Below, piece by piece: positions 1 to 6,186 of a stretch of 6,970 nt of DNA. Location of the stretch: assembly GCA_036507695.1 (NCBI GenBank), contig DATCIR010000337.1, positions 1-6,970 on the forward strand, in the 5' to 3' direction. Below the pieces are notes generated by a model that was given only the letters and a program-made list of their open reading frames with translations, searched no databases and was not told where the DNA came from. Made by a program: the position numbers and the translations under genes. How positions within the stretch are numbered: the stretch's first letter is position 1; each line of letters begins with the position of its first letter. This stretch comes from JAKEGK01 sp036507695 (GTDB taxonomy: Bacteria > Pseudomonadota > Gammaproteobacteria > SZUA-152).

Positions 1-106
1 GCGGCGCCGGTATCTCATGCCGGGGGACGCCGCAAGTACGTCCCTGTAGGCTCGACTGCGGCTATCCCTGGCCGCAGACGCCCCCGGCAAGAGACACCGG
101 CGCCGC
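1..106. repeat. Long imperfect inverted repeat, probable dispersed intergenic palindromic element
   Basis: Bases 1-26 pair with 81-106 as a 26-bp stem with only two mismatches (12/95 and 17/90); the arms begin GCGGCGCCGG and end CCGGCGCCGC. Inside is a second perfect 7-bp stem, CTGCGGC (56-62) with GCCGCAG (71-77), around the loop TATCCCTG. A competing 6-bp stem, GCCGCA (29-34) with TGCGGC (57-62), could form instead. The motif TCCCTG occurs twice, in the left half and in the right loop, so the interior may itself be a degenerate duplication. The element lies in noncoding DNA about 140 bp upstream of trhP. It starts exactly at the window edge, so more of it may lie outside. Its likeness to multi-copy palindromes in marine gammaproteobacterial genomes is from memory; copy number cannot be tested here. 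There is no T-tract, so a simple terminator is less likely. Confidence 0.7.
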
Positions 107-245
107 TTTAACCTATGCTGCACACGGGGTGAGTAGTTACCGCTATCGAGTAATTTCCAGACCTCCCGGAACGCGATGTTAATCACCTATTCAGGGGAAA
201 ATCAGGTAAAATAACGCCCCTGTTCATCACTGCGATTGAAGTATC

Positions 246-305
246 ATGCCCGTAAAACCCATGTCTATAAAACCCATGTCTATAAAACCCCTGTCCGTTA
301 AACCC
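246..305 (+). repeat. Four 15-bp tandem repeats at the 5' end of trhP
   Basis: The units are 246-260, 261-275, 276-290 and 291-305, each of the form NTG-(T/C)CN-(G/A)TN-AAA-CCC. Units 2 and 3 are identical (ATGTCTATAAAACCC); units 1 and 4 diverge. They encode MPVKP, MSIKP, MSIKP and LSVKP, ahead of the family-conserved ELLSPAG. Because the unit is a multiple of three, copy-number change keeps the frame and simply adds or removes an ATG start. Confidence 0.9.
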
Positions 306-1658
306 GAGCTGCTTTCCCCGGCCGGTTCCCTGAAACACATGCGTTATGCGTTTGCGTTTGGCGCGGACGCTGTGTATGCCGGACAGCCCCGCTACAGCCT
401 GCGGGTGCGCAATAACAGTTTTGATTTGCAAAACCTGGAGACCGGTATCGCCGAAGCGCATCAACAGGGCAAACTGTTTTATGTGGCGAGCAACATCATG
501 CCGCATAACAGCAAGGTGAAAACTTACCTTGCGGACATGAGGCCAGTCGTGGATATGCAACCGGATGCTTTGATCATGGCCGACCCCGGGTTGATCGCCA
601 TGGTGCGGGAACATTTTCCGCAGATACCCATTCACTTGTCGGTGCAGGCCAACACCGTGAACTATGCGGCGGTCAAGTTCTGGCAATCGCTGGGGCTGAC
701 GCGGGTGATTTTGTCCCGCGAACTGTCGCTGGATGAAATCGAGGAAATTCGCCAGCTGTGTCCCGATATGGAACTCGAAGTATTCGTGCACGGCGCATTA
801 TGCATCGCCTATTCCGGCCGCTGCCTGTTGTCGGGTTATTTCAATCATCGTGATCCCAACCAGGGAAGCTGCACCAACGCCTGCCGCTGGGAATATAAGA
901 TGCATGAGGGCAGCGAAAACGATGCGGGTGATGTGCGGGTGCAACTGGAAAAAATTGATTTCAACGCCATGGAGGCGATCAACACGCCCGAAGCGTTTCC
1001 GGATATTCAACGTAGCCGCCGGCATCCGCTGGCGGACAAGGTGTACCTGATCGAAGAGGGCAACCGGCCCGGCGAATACATGCCCATCCTGGAAGACGAA
1101 CACGGCACGTATATTATGAACTCGAAAGATTTGCGCGCCGTGCATTACGTTGAGCGCCTGGCCAAAATGGGTATCGATTGCCTGAAAATCGAAGGCCGCA
1201 CCAAGTCCCACTATTATGTGGCGCGCACCGCGCAGATTTACCGCCAGGCCATTGATGACGCGCTGGCGGACAAGCCGTTTAATCCGGATTTATATAAGCA
1301 GTTGGAAGGCCTCGCGAACCGCGGCTACACTGACGGCTTTTATCAGCGGCATGCGGATCAGGCTTACCAGAATTATCTGAATAATTATTCCGATAAAGGC
1401 GTGCAGCGTTTTGTGGGTGAGATCCTCGGCTTTGATCAGGCCACCGGTATGGCGGAAGTCGCCGTGAAAAACCGCTTTGCCACCGGTGACCAACTGGAAG
1501 TGATCCTGCCCGGCGGTAACTATCAGTTCGCGGTGAACCACATTGAAAATGATAAAGGGGAGAGCATGGATTGCGCGCCCGGCAGTGGTTATGTGGTCAG
1601 GATACCCTTGCCGCTGGATGTGAACGTGACCAATGGTTTGTTAGCCAAAAATCTCTAA
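246..1658 (+). CDS. trhP: tRNA 5-hydroxyuridine synthesis protein TrhP (YegQ), peptidase U32 family
   Basis: This 470-residue protein matches E. coli YegQ/TrhP (about 453 residues) over nearly its full length. TrhP is needed, with prephenate and Fe-S cluster biogenesis, for 5-hydroxyuridine at tRNA wobble position 34, the precursor of cmo5U/mcmo5U; it acts in the cytoplasm. Visible landmarks are KPELLSPAG (19-27), GADAVYAGQPRYSLR (39-53), HLSVQAN (130-136) and the U32 signature from E178 to S196, with C186 and C193 followed by C209 and C213, the cysteines expected to matter for cofactor binding. EDEHGTYIMNSKDL (283-296) and KIEGRTKS (314-321) are also conserved in type. Despite the family name, peptidase activity is not expected. 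The family's usual start falls near residue 16-19; the first 20 residues are four copies of a five-residue repeat, so ATGs at 246, 261 and 276 are all possible. None has a good Shine-Dalgarno; 246 is the longest option. A TAAAAT (207-212) sits between CAGGGG (192-197) and CCCCTG (217-222), a weak promoter candidate. Confidence 0.96.
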   Translation: MPVKPMSIKPMSIKPLSVKPELLSPAGSLKHMRYAFAFGADAVYAGQPRYSLRVRNNSFDLQNLETGIAEAHQQGKLFYVASNIMPHNSKVKTYLADMRPVVDMQPDALIMADPGLIAMVREHFPQIPIHLSVQANTVNYAAVKFWQSLGLTRVILSRELSLDEIEEIRQLCPDMELEVFVHGALCIAYSGRCLLSGYFNHRDPNQGSCTNACRWEYKMHEGSENDAGDVRVQLEKIDFNAMEAINTPEAFPDIQRSRRHPLADKVYLIEEGNRPGEYMPILEDEHGTYIMNSKDLRAVHYVERLAKMGIDCLKIEGRTKSHYYVARTAQIYRQAIDDALADKPFNPDLYKQLEGLANRGYTDGFYQRHADQAYQNYLNNYSDKGVQRFVGEILGFDQATGMAEVAVKNRFATGDQLEVILPGGNYQFAVNHIENDKGESMDCAPGSGYVVRIPLPLDVNVTNGLLAKNL

Positions 1659-1683
1659 CACCGGTTCTGTTCGTTTCCTGCGT

Positions 1684-2343
1684 TTATCCCGACGCCAGCT
1701 TGTGCGCCCAGCGGGTGGTTTCCGGCAAGCGGTATTTTGTTGTGCAGCGCAGGGTGTAATCGATGGCGGTTGGTAAATCCACCTGGTGTCCAATCGACAC
1801 ATAAACCGGATTTACATTGGTGCGGGTGCGCACTGCCGCGCCGATCACTTCTTCATTGTCCAGCAGCGGTTGCCAACTCCCTTTCTCCACAGCCACCTCT
1901 TCGTGGGTTCCGATCAAGCGCGACTTGGCGACCCCGATACTGGGCAGGCCGGTCCATAACCCGAGATGACAGGCAAGTCCAAACCGGCGCGGATGCGCCA
2001 GGCCTTGTCCGTCGCACAATAACAAATCCGGCGTGATAGCGAGTTTTGCAAATGCTTGCAGGGCGGCCGGCACTTCCCGGAACGACAAATAGCCGGGCAC
2101 GTAGGGGAACCGGGTGCGGTCGCGCACCACCTGTTGTGCGGCCAATTCCAGTTCCGGAAACGTCAACACGGCGATGGCGGCCCGGGTAATCGCGCCCTGC
2201 GCTTCAAAACCGATATCGATTCCCGCCACGTGCCGCACGGTGTGTAAGCGGTTGGCTGTAATGACGCGGTTTCGAAACGTTTGCTGGATCTGTTTGGCTT
2301 CTTCAACGGTGGCAGGCCAGCGGTGTAACGGGGTAAGCGGCAT
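1684..2343 (-). CDS. nfi: Endonuclease V (deoxyinosine 3'-endonuclease)
   Basis: This 219-residue protein corresponds to Nfi/EndoV (E. coli 223 residues), which cuts the second phosphodiester bond 3' of deoxyinosine and so starts repair of deaminated adenine in DNA. Family landmarks are all present: AGIDIGFE with catalytic D43, the wedge motif PYVPG (80-84), LSFRE with catalytic E90, CDGQGLAHPRR with catalytic D111, and IGVAKSRL with K140. The C-terminal YRLPETTRWAH (204-214) also matches. The ATG at 2343 was chosen because it gives the family length and alignment. The frame stays open upstream to a GTG at 2424, but those 27 extra residues look unlike the family and neither start has a clear Shine-Dalgarno. 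A TATAAT on this strand (2355-2350) lies 6 bp before the ATG, raising the possibility of a nearly leaderless transcript. The gene converges on trhP with a 25-bp gap and no visible terminator. Confidence 0.95.
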   Translation of the reverse strand: MPLTPLHRWPATVEEAKQIQQTFRNRVITANRLHTVRHVAGIDIGFEAQGAITRAAIAVLTFPELELAAQQVVRDRTRFPYVPGYLSFREVPAALQAFAKLAITPDLLLCDGQGLAHPRRFGLACHLGLWTGLPSIGVAKSRLIGTHEEVAVEKGSWQPLLDNEEVIGAAVRTRTNVNPVYVSIGHQVDLPTAIDYTLRCTTKYRLPETTRWAHKLASG

Positions 2344-2676
2344 GGAGTTATTATATACGACGCAGGATGAGGCGGGGGAACTCGAGCGGCTTGCGAGCCA
2401 TCTAACCGTCGGGCCGGTGTTCACCGCGTTTTAATGATTGCTCAAAATCATCCCAAGTTACTGTTTTCTCAACGGGTAAAACGCTGAAAGTGGCTATGAG
2501 ACAGGCGCAAATTCGGGTAGACTGTACGCCTCAATTTTTCCGGCCACAGGAAATTACGGTTGCCAGCGGAATTGCGGCGATCTTCAAAAAAATTACCGGT
2601 TCGCACTGACGCTAACACGCGCCCTTATTTATAAATAACAATTACTACGAACAATACACAGGCCAGTTTTTTAAAT
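2344..2676. other. 333-bp spacer between divergent nfi and the NHL lipoprotein gene
   Basis: No gene is clearly recognisable. The + strand holds a frame open from 2406 to a TGA at 2607-2609 (67 codons) with an internal ATG at 2496, giving a 37-residue ORF (2496-2609) without a convincing ribosome binding site. A separate 30-codon frame starts at the ATG at 2342, overlapping the nfi start codon, and ends at 2434. A 5-bp repeat AGGCG/CGCCT before a short T-run (near 2503-2539) is too weak to call a terminator. The last 70 bases are A+T-rich and hold the candidate promoter listed separately. Confidence 0.6.
2606..2635 (+). promoter_or_regulatory. Candidate sigma-70-type promoter of the NHL lipoprotein gene
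   Basis: CTGACG (2606-2611, 4/6 to TTGACA) is separated by 18 bp from TATAAA (2630-2635, 5/6 to TATAAT) in an A+T-rich stretch. Transcription would begin near 2642, leaving a leader of about 35 bases before the ATG at 2677. This is a sequence match only. Confidence 0.35.
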
Positions 2677-4173
2677 ATGTTGTTTCACCTGATGCAAGCG
2701 CTTTTACAACGGCAAACACAACGCCAACTCATTGCCATTTTCGCGGTTATACTGGCGCTGACCGCCTGCTCCAAAGAAGACGAGCCCGATGTCACCGCGC
2801 CCAGCATCGAAATAACGTCTCCTCTACCGGGCGCCAATGTGGCCGGCAGTAGCGCCATTACCCTGCAAGGTATAGTCAGCAGTGATACGGTACTGGTTGA
2901 GATTACCCACCGCATCAATGCCACAAACACCATCGATGTGTTCGACGCCGACCTGAACGGCACGGACTTCAGCGCCGATCTCACGCTGGGCAATAACGCC
3001 AATACCATTACCGCCACGGCGAAAGACGCGGTAGGCAATAGCGTGGCGCATACTTTTACGTTGTTTTATCCGGTGCTGGCGCTCACCAATGGCATGGCGG
3101 CGTCGTTCGTTATCGGGCAAAACACCTTTACCGAAAATCTCGCCAACCGTGGCGGTGCCGTGGCAGCGAATACATTAAGCGGCGTGCAGGGTTCGCTAAT
3201 CGAACGCCAAAACACGGTTTTGTATGTGCCCGACACCGGCAATCACCGCATCCTGGGATTTAATCCGGTTCCGGCCGCCTCGGATGCCAGCGCCACTATA
3301 ATCATCGGCCAGACAAGTTTTACCACGGCCAGCGCCGGCGCCTCGGCAACGCAGCTCACCAGTCCATCCGGAGTATTCGTCACCGATACACAGTTTTTTA
3401 TCGCGGATACCGGCAACAACCGGGTATTGGTCTGGACGAGTATTCCCGCCAATGGCTCAACCGCCGCCAACTATGTCGCCGGGCAACTGGACTTTACCAC
3501 AGCAACTACCGCTTGCAGCGCCAGCACCCTGTCGGCGCCGGCCGCGGTGTTTGCAGTGAACGATAAACTGGTGGTCGCCGATAATGGGAATCACCGGGTG
3601 TTAATCTGGAATACCATTCCCGTGGCCAACGGTATGGCGGCGGATGTGGTGGTCGGCCAGCAGAATTTCGACGTCTGCCTGCCCGATGACAGCGATGGGG
3701 ATGGTGCGACGGACACCGTCAGCGCAACCACCCTGAATAATCCCGGCGGGATCTGGACCGACGGCACGCGCTTGTTAGTCGCCGACACCGCCAATCACCG
3801 GGTATTGCTCTGGAACACCTTGCCCACGGTGAGCGGCCAGGCGGCGGATGTGGTGTTGGGGCAGCTGGATATGACTTCCGCGGCGGCGCAACTCAACCAA
3901 AGCGGCTTGAATAGTCCGAAATCCGTCACCAGTAACGGCAACCAGGTCGTGGTGGCGGATAGCGGCAATGCGCGGGTGTTGCTCTGGAATACCTTTCCCG
4001 CGGCAAACAATGCTGTGGCCGATATCGTGATCGGACAGGATGACTTTGTGAGTAGCGTAACCGGCACCAGCGCCACGCGCATGACCAGTTATGATAATGT
4101 TTTTGTCGACCGGAAAAATCTGTTTGTTGTGGATGGCAACCGCATCCTGATGTTTGCGGACCCATCGCAGTGA
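2677..4173 (+). CDS. Lipoprotein with Ig-like domain and six-bladed NHL-type beta-propeller
   Basis: This 498-residue protein has a positively charged start, a hydrophobic segment (19-30) and a lipobox LTAC ending at C31, so it should be a lipidated envelope protein. Serine at +2 is compatible with outer-membrane sorting. Residues 41-130 resemble a bacterial Ig-like domain (APSIEITSP start, ITATAKDAVGN near the end). The rest is a propeller: the NHL-type motif D-x-(G/A)-N-x-R recurs at D186, D244, D302, D370 and D428, with a final VDGNR at 485-489. Each full blade then runs RVLLWN and, about 20 residues on, a V(V/I)GQxxF strand. Spacing is 58 residues except between D302 and D370 (68), where a 10-residue acidic loop DDSDGDGATD (337-346) is inserted. 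Such propellers usually bind proteins or ligands rather than catalyse; the partner here is unknown. The ATG at 2692 is an alternative start; neither has a strong Shine-Dalgarno. The coding strand keeps an even composition with no frameshift. Confidence 0.88.
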   Translation: MLFHLMQALLQRQTQRQLIAIFAVILALTACSKEDEPDVTAPSIEITSPLPGANVAGSSAITLQGIVSSDTVLVEITHRINATNTIDVFDADLNGTDFSADLTLGNNANTITATAKDAVGNSVAHTFTLFYPVLALTNGMAASFVIGQNTFTENLANRGGAVAANTLSGVQGSLIERQNTVLYVPDTGNHRILGFNPVPAASDASATIIIGQTSFTTASAGASATQLTSPSGVFVTDTQFFIADTGNNRVLVWTSIPANGSTAANYVAGQLDFTTATTACSASTLSAPAAVFAVNDKLVVADNGNHRVLIWNTIPVANGMAADVVVGQQNFDVCLPDDSDGDGATDTVSATTLNNPGGIWTDGTRLLVADTANHRVLLWNTLPTVSGQAADVVLGQLDMTSAAAQLNQSGLNSPKSVTSNGNQVVVADSGNARVLLWNTFPAANNAVADIVIGQDDFVSSVTGTSATRMTSYDNVFVDRKNLFVVDGNRILMFADPSQ

Positions 4174-4192
4174 GTCAATGGAGTATTTGTCT

Positions 4193-4447
4193 ATGCCAAC
4201 CTATGATTATCGTTGTGAAGCCAACGCGCAAATCGTGGAAGTAAAACATGCCATGAACCGTGACGTTACCACCTGGGGTGAGCTGTGCGAACTCGCCGGT
4301 ATCGATCGTGGAGCGACCCCGGCGAACAGCCCGGTGAAACGCCTGCCCACCGGGGGCAATATCGTCAGCAAATCAGCCTTGAAGAATAACGCACCGCCTT
4401 GCGCGAGCGGCCCGTGTTGCGGCGCTGGCAACTGCGATTTCAGTTAA
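4193..4447 (+). CDS. Small FmdB-like zinc-ribbon-family protein
   Basis: This 84-residue protein starts MPTYDYRCEA, the typical opening of the FmdB/zinc-ribbon regulatory family, and has a cysteine cluster at its end (C70, C75, C76, C81) plus C8 and C32. The standard CxxC after the first cysteine is absent: C8 is followed by EAN. This resembles a gammaproteobacterial subgroup with the same layout (VEVKH, WGELCE, TGG and a C-terminal PPCxxGPCC segment). It probably binds a metal through these cysteines, but no function is established. The ATG at 4193 is preferred because GGAG (4180-4183) lies 9 bases upstream and because the family starts there; the ATG at 4178 would add five residues. It begins 19 bp after the lipoprotein stop, so the two may be co-transcribed. 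No terminator is visible after it. Confidence 0.8.
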   Translation: MPTYDYRCEANAQIVEVKHAMNRDVTTWGELCELAGIDRGATPANSPVKRLPTGGNIVSKSALKNNAPPCASGPCCGAGNCDFS

Positions 4448-4875
4448 TTCGGATATTTCCCTAAAGAGTCCATCTTTATTGGCCTGGCAGCTTCCGCAGC
4501 CTGGCGTGTTGGCTGGCAGCGGCGCCGGATGAACTTCCCCGCTATGCCTTGTCAGCCATTTCAGCGCGCTTGTTTCAGGACGTTAGTAGCGATTTTCCCG
4601 CGCGTTCCTGTAGCCGGCTTATTGGTTTTCGAGATAAATAATCGCTATTTGGTAATTTAAGCCAAGGATTGAATAATGCCGGCGGCCGCAATGGTGCTGG
4701 CCGTTAACCCCAATCCATTGAGCCGGTTACTTATCTTAGCGGCCTGAACGATGTTACCCGCACTTTCGTACCGAACAGGCGCGCAGCCTCAAATTTTCCC
4801 GCTTATCGTCGATATATAAACTGGATCACGTTAAAAGTGTACTGATTGTTCGTACTCAGTGACTGGAGAACTGTC
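4448..4875. other. 428-bp spacer without a recognisable gene
   Basis: A + strand frame is open from 4465 to a TAA at 4639-4641 (58 codons) but has no ATG or ribosome binding site and no similarity I recognise. A short ORF with a good Shine-Dalgarno (4676-4747) is listed separately. AAATA and TATTT (4636-4640 and 4646-4650) can form a small A+T-rich hairpin. CGGCC/GGCCG near 4684-4703 is another short stem. TATAAA at 4815-4820 could be the -10 of the next gene, though no matching -35 is evident. The region could hold decayed coding sequence or regulatory DNA. Confidence 0.5.
4676..4747 (+). CDS. Possible 23-residue small ORF with Shine-Dalgarno
   Basis: ATG at 4676 follows AAGGA (4664-4668) with 7-base spacing, a good ribosome binding arrangement. 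The peptide begins MPAAAMVLAV and ends LLILAA before TGA (4745-4747); it is largely hydrophobic apart from NPNP and one arginine. It is too short to judge by codon use, no family is recognised, and chance is a reasonable explanation. If real it would be a small membrane-associated peptide or a leader about 130 bp upstream of the 276-residue gene. Confidence 0.2.
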   Translation: MPAAAMVLAVNPNPLSRLLILAA

Positions 4876-5706
4876 ATGGGCCTGTTAGACGACTTACGCA
4901 AGCAAAGTGAAAGCAAACAAATAGAAGAGCAGCACGCCAGTAGCCGCAAGGAAAAAGCGGAGCAGTACTATCGTGAAAAAGTGCAGCCAAAGCTTAATGA
5001 TATTTATACGCATTTTAACGAGCTTGCCAAGCACCTGAACTATGTAAAGCCGAATACGCTGGCCAAGTACACGGTCAATGCCGCCGGCCTGGAAGCCGAG
5101 TTCAAACAACAGGACTACAAAGTTCAGGTCGACAGCATGACCGACACTAACTTTATTTCCCTGCGTTGCACCTGCGCGCGGCCCACGGATGTGGAATTTG
5201 TGGTTGACGATCCCGCCGTTATTAATAAACACAAGCACTATCTGAATCAGAACAACATGAATTATCAAACCTACCCGCGCAACAATGGCGAACCGGGCGC
5301 CCGGTTTACCGTTAAGGCGGAGATCCCCATCGAGTTCCTGTTTAAAGGCGACCGGGAAACCGGCCGGGTAAACCTGCTGGTCAGTAATTTTGATAACCTG
5401 GGGCGCCGCAATCGTGAATTAACCGTGCAGGAAATCAATGATAAATTCCTGGATGCGCTGGACCGCTACCTGATCCGGGAAAATGACGATTTTTTCAAAC
5501 TGAATATTAATGAAAAAGCCAAGGAAGAGATCCGCGCCAAGGTCCAGGAGGAACAACGCCGGCGCACGGAAGAGCTGAAGGAAATGGAACGCCTGGCGCA
5601 GGAGGAACAGCTGCGGGAAAAGCTGGAGAAGGAAAACAAAGGCATTAAAAAAGGACTTAAGTTGATTAATAACATCCCGGCCAAAAAAATCTTCAAAAAA
5701 ACCTGA
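4876..5706 (+). CDS. Conserved-looking protein of unknown function with terminal coiled coils
   Basis: The 276-residue product begins MGLLDDLRKQ, and I do not recognise a named family. ATG 4876 was chosen over a TTG at 4846 because GGAG (4865-4868) lies 7 bases upstream. Residues 5-45 are highly charged and probably helical (KQIEEQ, RKEKAEQYYREK), then HFNELAKHLNYVKP (46-59) leads into a mixed, probably beta-rich core (60-175) with C98 and C100. Residues 185-200 look like a helix (INDKFLDALDRYLI), followed by a long E/K/R-rich coiled coil (213-256) and a lysine-rich tail ending KKIFKKT. There is no signal peptide or membrane segment, so it should be cytoplasmic. A coiled-coil scaffold or nucleic-acid-associated role is possible but is only inference from composition. 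The gene stands alone, with long spacers on both sides. Confidence 0.85.
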   Translation: MGLLDDLRKQSESKQIEEQHASSRKEKAEQYYREKVQPKLNDIYTHFNELAKHLNYVKPNTLAKYTVNAAGLEAEFKQQDYKVQVDSMTDTNFISLRCTCARPTDVEFVVDDPAVINKHKHYLNQNNMNYQTYPRNNGEPGARFTVKAEIPIEFLFKGDRETGRVNLLVSNFDNLGRRNRELTVQEINDKFLDALDRYLIRENDDFFKLNINEKAKEEIRAKVQEEQRRRTEELKEMERLAQEEQLREKLEKENKGIKKGLKLINNIPAKKIFKKT

Positions 5707-5718
5707 GTAATCGCGCGT

Positions 5719-5740
5719 GGTGGCCGTTGTGCCGGCCGCT
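5719..5740. other. Short hairpin downstream of the 276-residue gene
   Basis: GGCCG (5722-5726) pairs with CGGCC (5733-5737) around a six-base loop, and the stem can be lengthened by three further pairs, two of them G-T. It starts 13 bases after the stop codon at 5706, a suitable position for a transcription end, but it has no T-tract, so intrinsic termination is doubtful. Confidence 0.3.
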
Positions 5741-5772
5741 AGGTTATGAGGCCAGGACAGGGAATAGCGGCT

Positions 5773-5784
5773 TGGCTTAAGCCA
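5773..5784. repeat. Perfect 12-bp palindrome next to the 14-bp repeat array
   Basis: TGGCTTAAGCCA reads identically on both strands and lies 6 bp before the first 14-bp repeat. It could be a binding site for a dimeric protein or part of the same repeat structure; a single 12-bp palindrome in this much sequence is unusual but not beyond chance. Confidence 0.45.
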
Positions 5785-5790
5785 GATCAG

Positions 5791-5874
5791 GTTATCGAAC
5801 CTTGGTTATCCAACCCGGGTTATCCAACCCAAGTTATCCAACCCAAGTTATCCAACCCAAGTTATCCAGCTCAA
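5791..5874. repeat. Tandem array of six 14-bp repeats
   Basis: Six head-to-tail units occupy 5791-5804, 5805-5818, 5819-5832, 5833-5846, 5847-5860 and 5861-5874. Units 3, 4 and 5 are identical (GTTATCCAACCCAA); unit 2 ends GG instead of AA, and the outer units 1 and 6 carry more changes, with a partial seventh GTTA at 5875. Identical inner and diverged outer units are typical of arrays that grow by slippage. Units 2 and 3 meet in the palindrome AACCCGGGTT (5812-5821). The period is not a multiple of three, and although a + strand frame runs across the array, it has no recognisable protein. The last unit overlaps the stop codon of the sulfotransferase fragment on the other strand. Confidence 0.93.
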
Positions 5875-6186
5875 GTTAGAGAAAGAAAGCGCAAACAATC
5901 CCCGGGTAACAGTTCCCCGGCGCGTTGCAGAATTTGTTGTTCCTGTGCCGCGCTCAGCAGGGCTTTATGATCACCGGTCCGTCCTTTGCGGATAAATCCG
6001 CCCGCTTTAAACATCGACTCGCCGGATTCAAACCGGGTTACAAATTTATCCGCATGCTGTTTCATCCAGGCGAAAGAACAGTGTTCCAGGACTTGGCGGC
6101 GATTGGCGGCGGCCAGCTTCCAGTCCAGGAAATCAAGAATCCGGTCGCTTGCTCCATGTCGATTGTTGAACGTGGGCAATGCGCAA
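5871..6186 (-). pseudogene. 3' fragment of a sulfotransferase gene
   Basis: About 100 residues of a PAPS-dependent sulfotransferase C-terminus are readable on the - strand. Landmarks are ILDFLDWK (6140-6117), CSFAWMK (6080-6060) and FIRKGRTGDHK (5996-5964), the last being the RKGxxGD motif that contacts the 3' phosphate of PAPS in this family. The N-terminal two-thirds, including the P-loop-like motif for the 5' phosphate, is missing: directly upstream is the intact 3' end of slyD in a different frame. Full-length bacterial members are usually 250-300 residues. The frame remains open upstream to 6260 inside slyD, but that part is only an overlap and shows no sulfotransferase similarity. The TGA stop lies within the last 14-bp repeat, so the natural C-terminus may also have been altered. 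With no substrate or P-loop region, it cannot encode an active enzyme. Confidence 0.72.

Noticed and set aside
192..222. Operator from CAGGGG/CCCCTG flanking TAAAAT upstream of trhP
   Set aside because: The arms are only 6 bp with a 19-base spacer and the promoter has no -35 match, so it could easily be chance.
798..1211. Reverse-strand ORF inside trhP
   Set aside because: It is a shadow of a strongly supported gene; the translation has no family features.
1659..1683. Shared terminator between convergent trhP and nfi
   Set aside because: The 25-bp gap contains no stem-loop or T-tract on either strand.
2344..2424. N-terminal extension of nfi from a GTG at 2424
   Set aside because: The added 27 residues do not resemble the family, there is no Shine-Dalgarno, and the ATG at 2343 gives the normal length.
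4465..4641. 58-codon open frame downstream of the FmdB-like gene
   Set aside because: It has no ATG and no ribosome binding site, and the translation shows no recognisable motif.
5791..5874. DnaA boxes or replication iterons in the 14-bp array
   Set aside because: Each unit has TTATCCAAC or a variant, which fails the last two bases of TTATCCACA. No replication gene is nearby, and the array is better described as a tandem repeat.
5791..5880. CRISPR array
   Set aside because: The units are directly adjacent with no spacers between them, and no cas genes are present.
5746..5970. + strand ORF of 74 codons crossing the repeat array
   Set aside because: Its sequence is mostly the translated 14-bp repeat, there is no ribosome binding site, and it overlaps the recognisable sulfotransferase fragment on the other strand.
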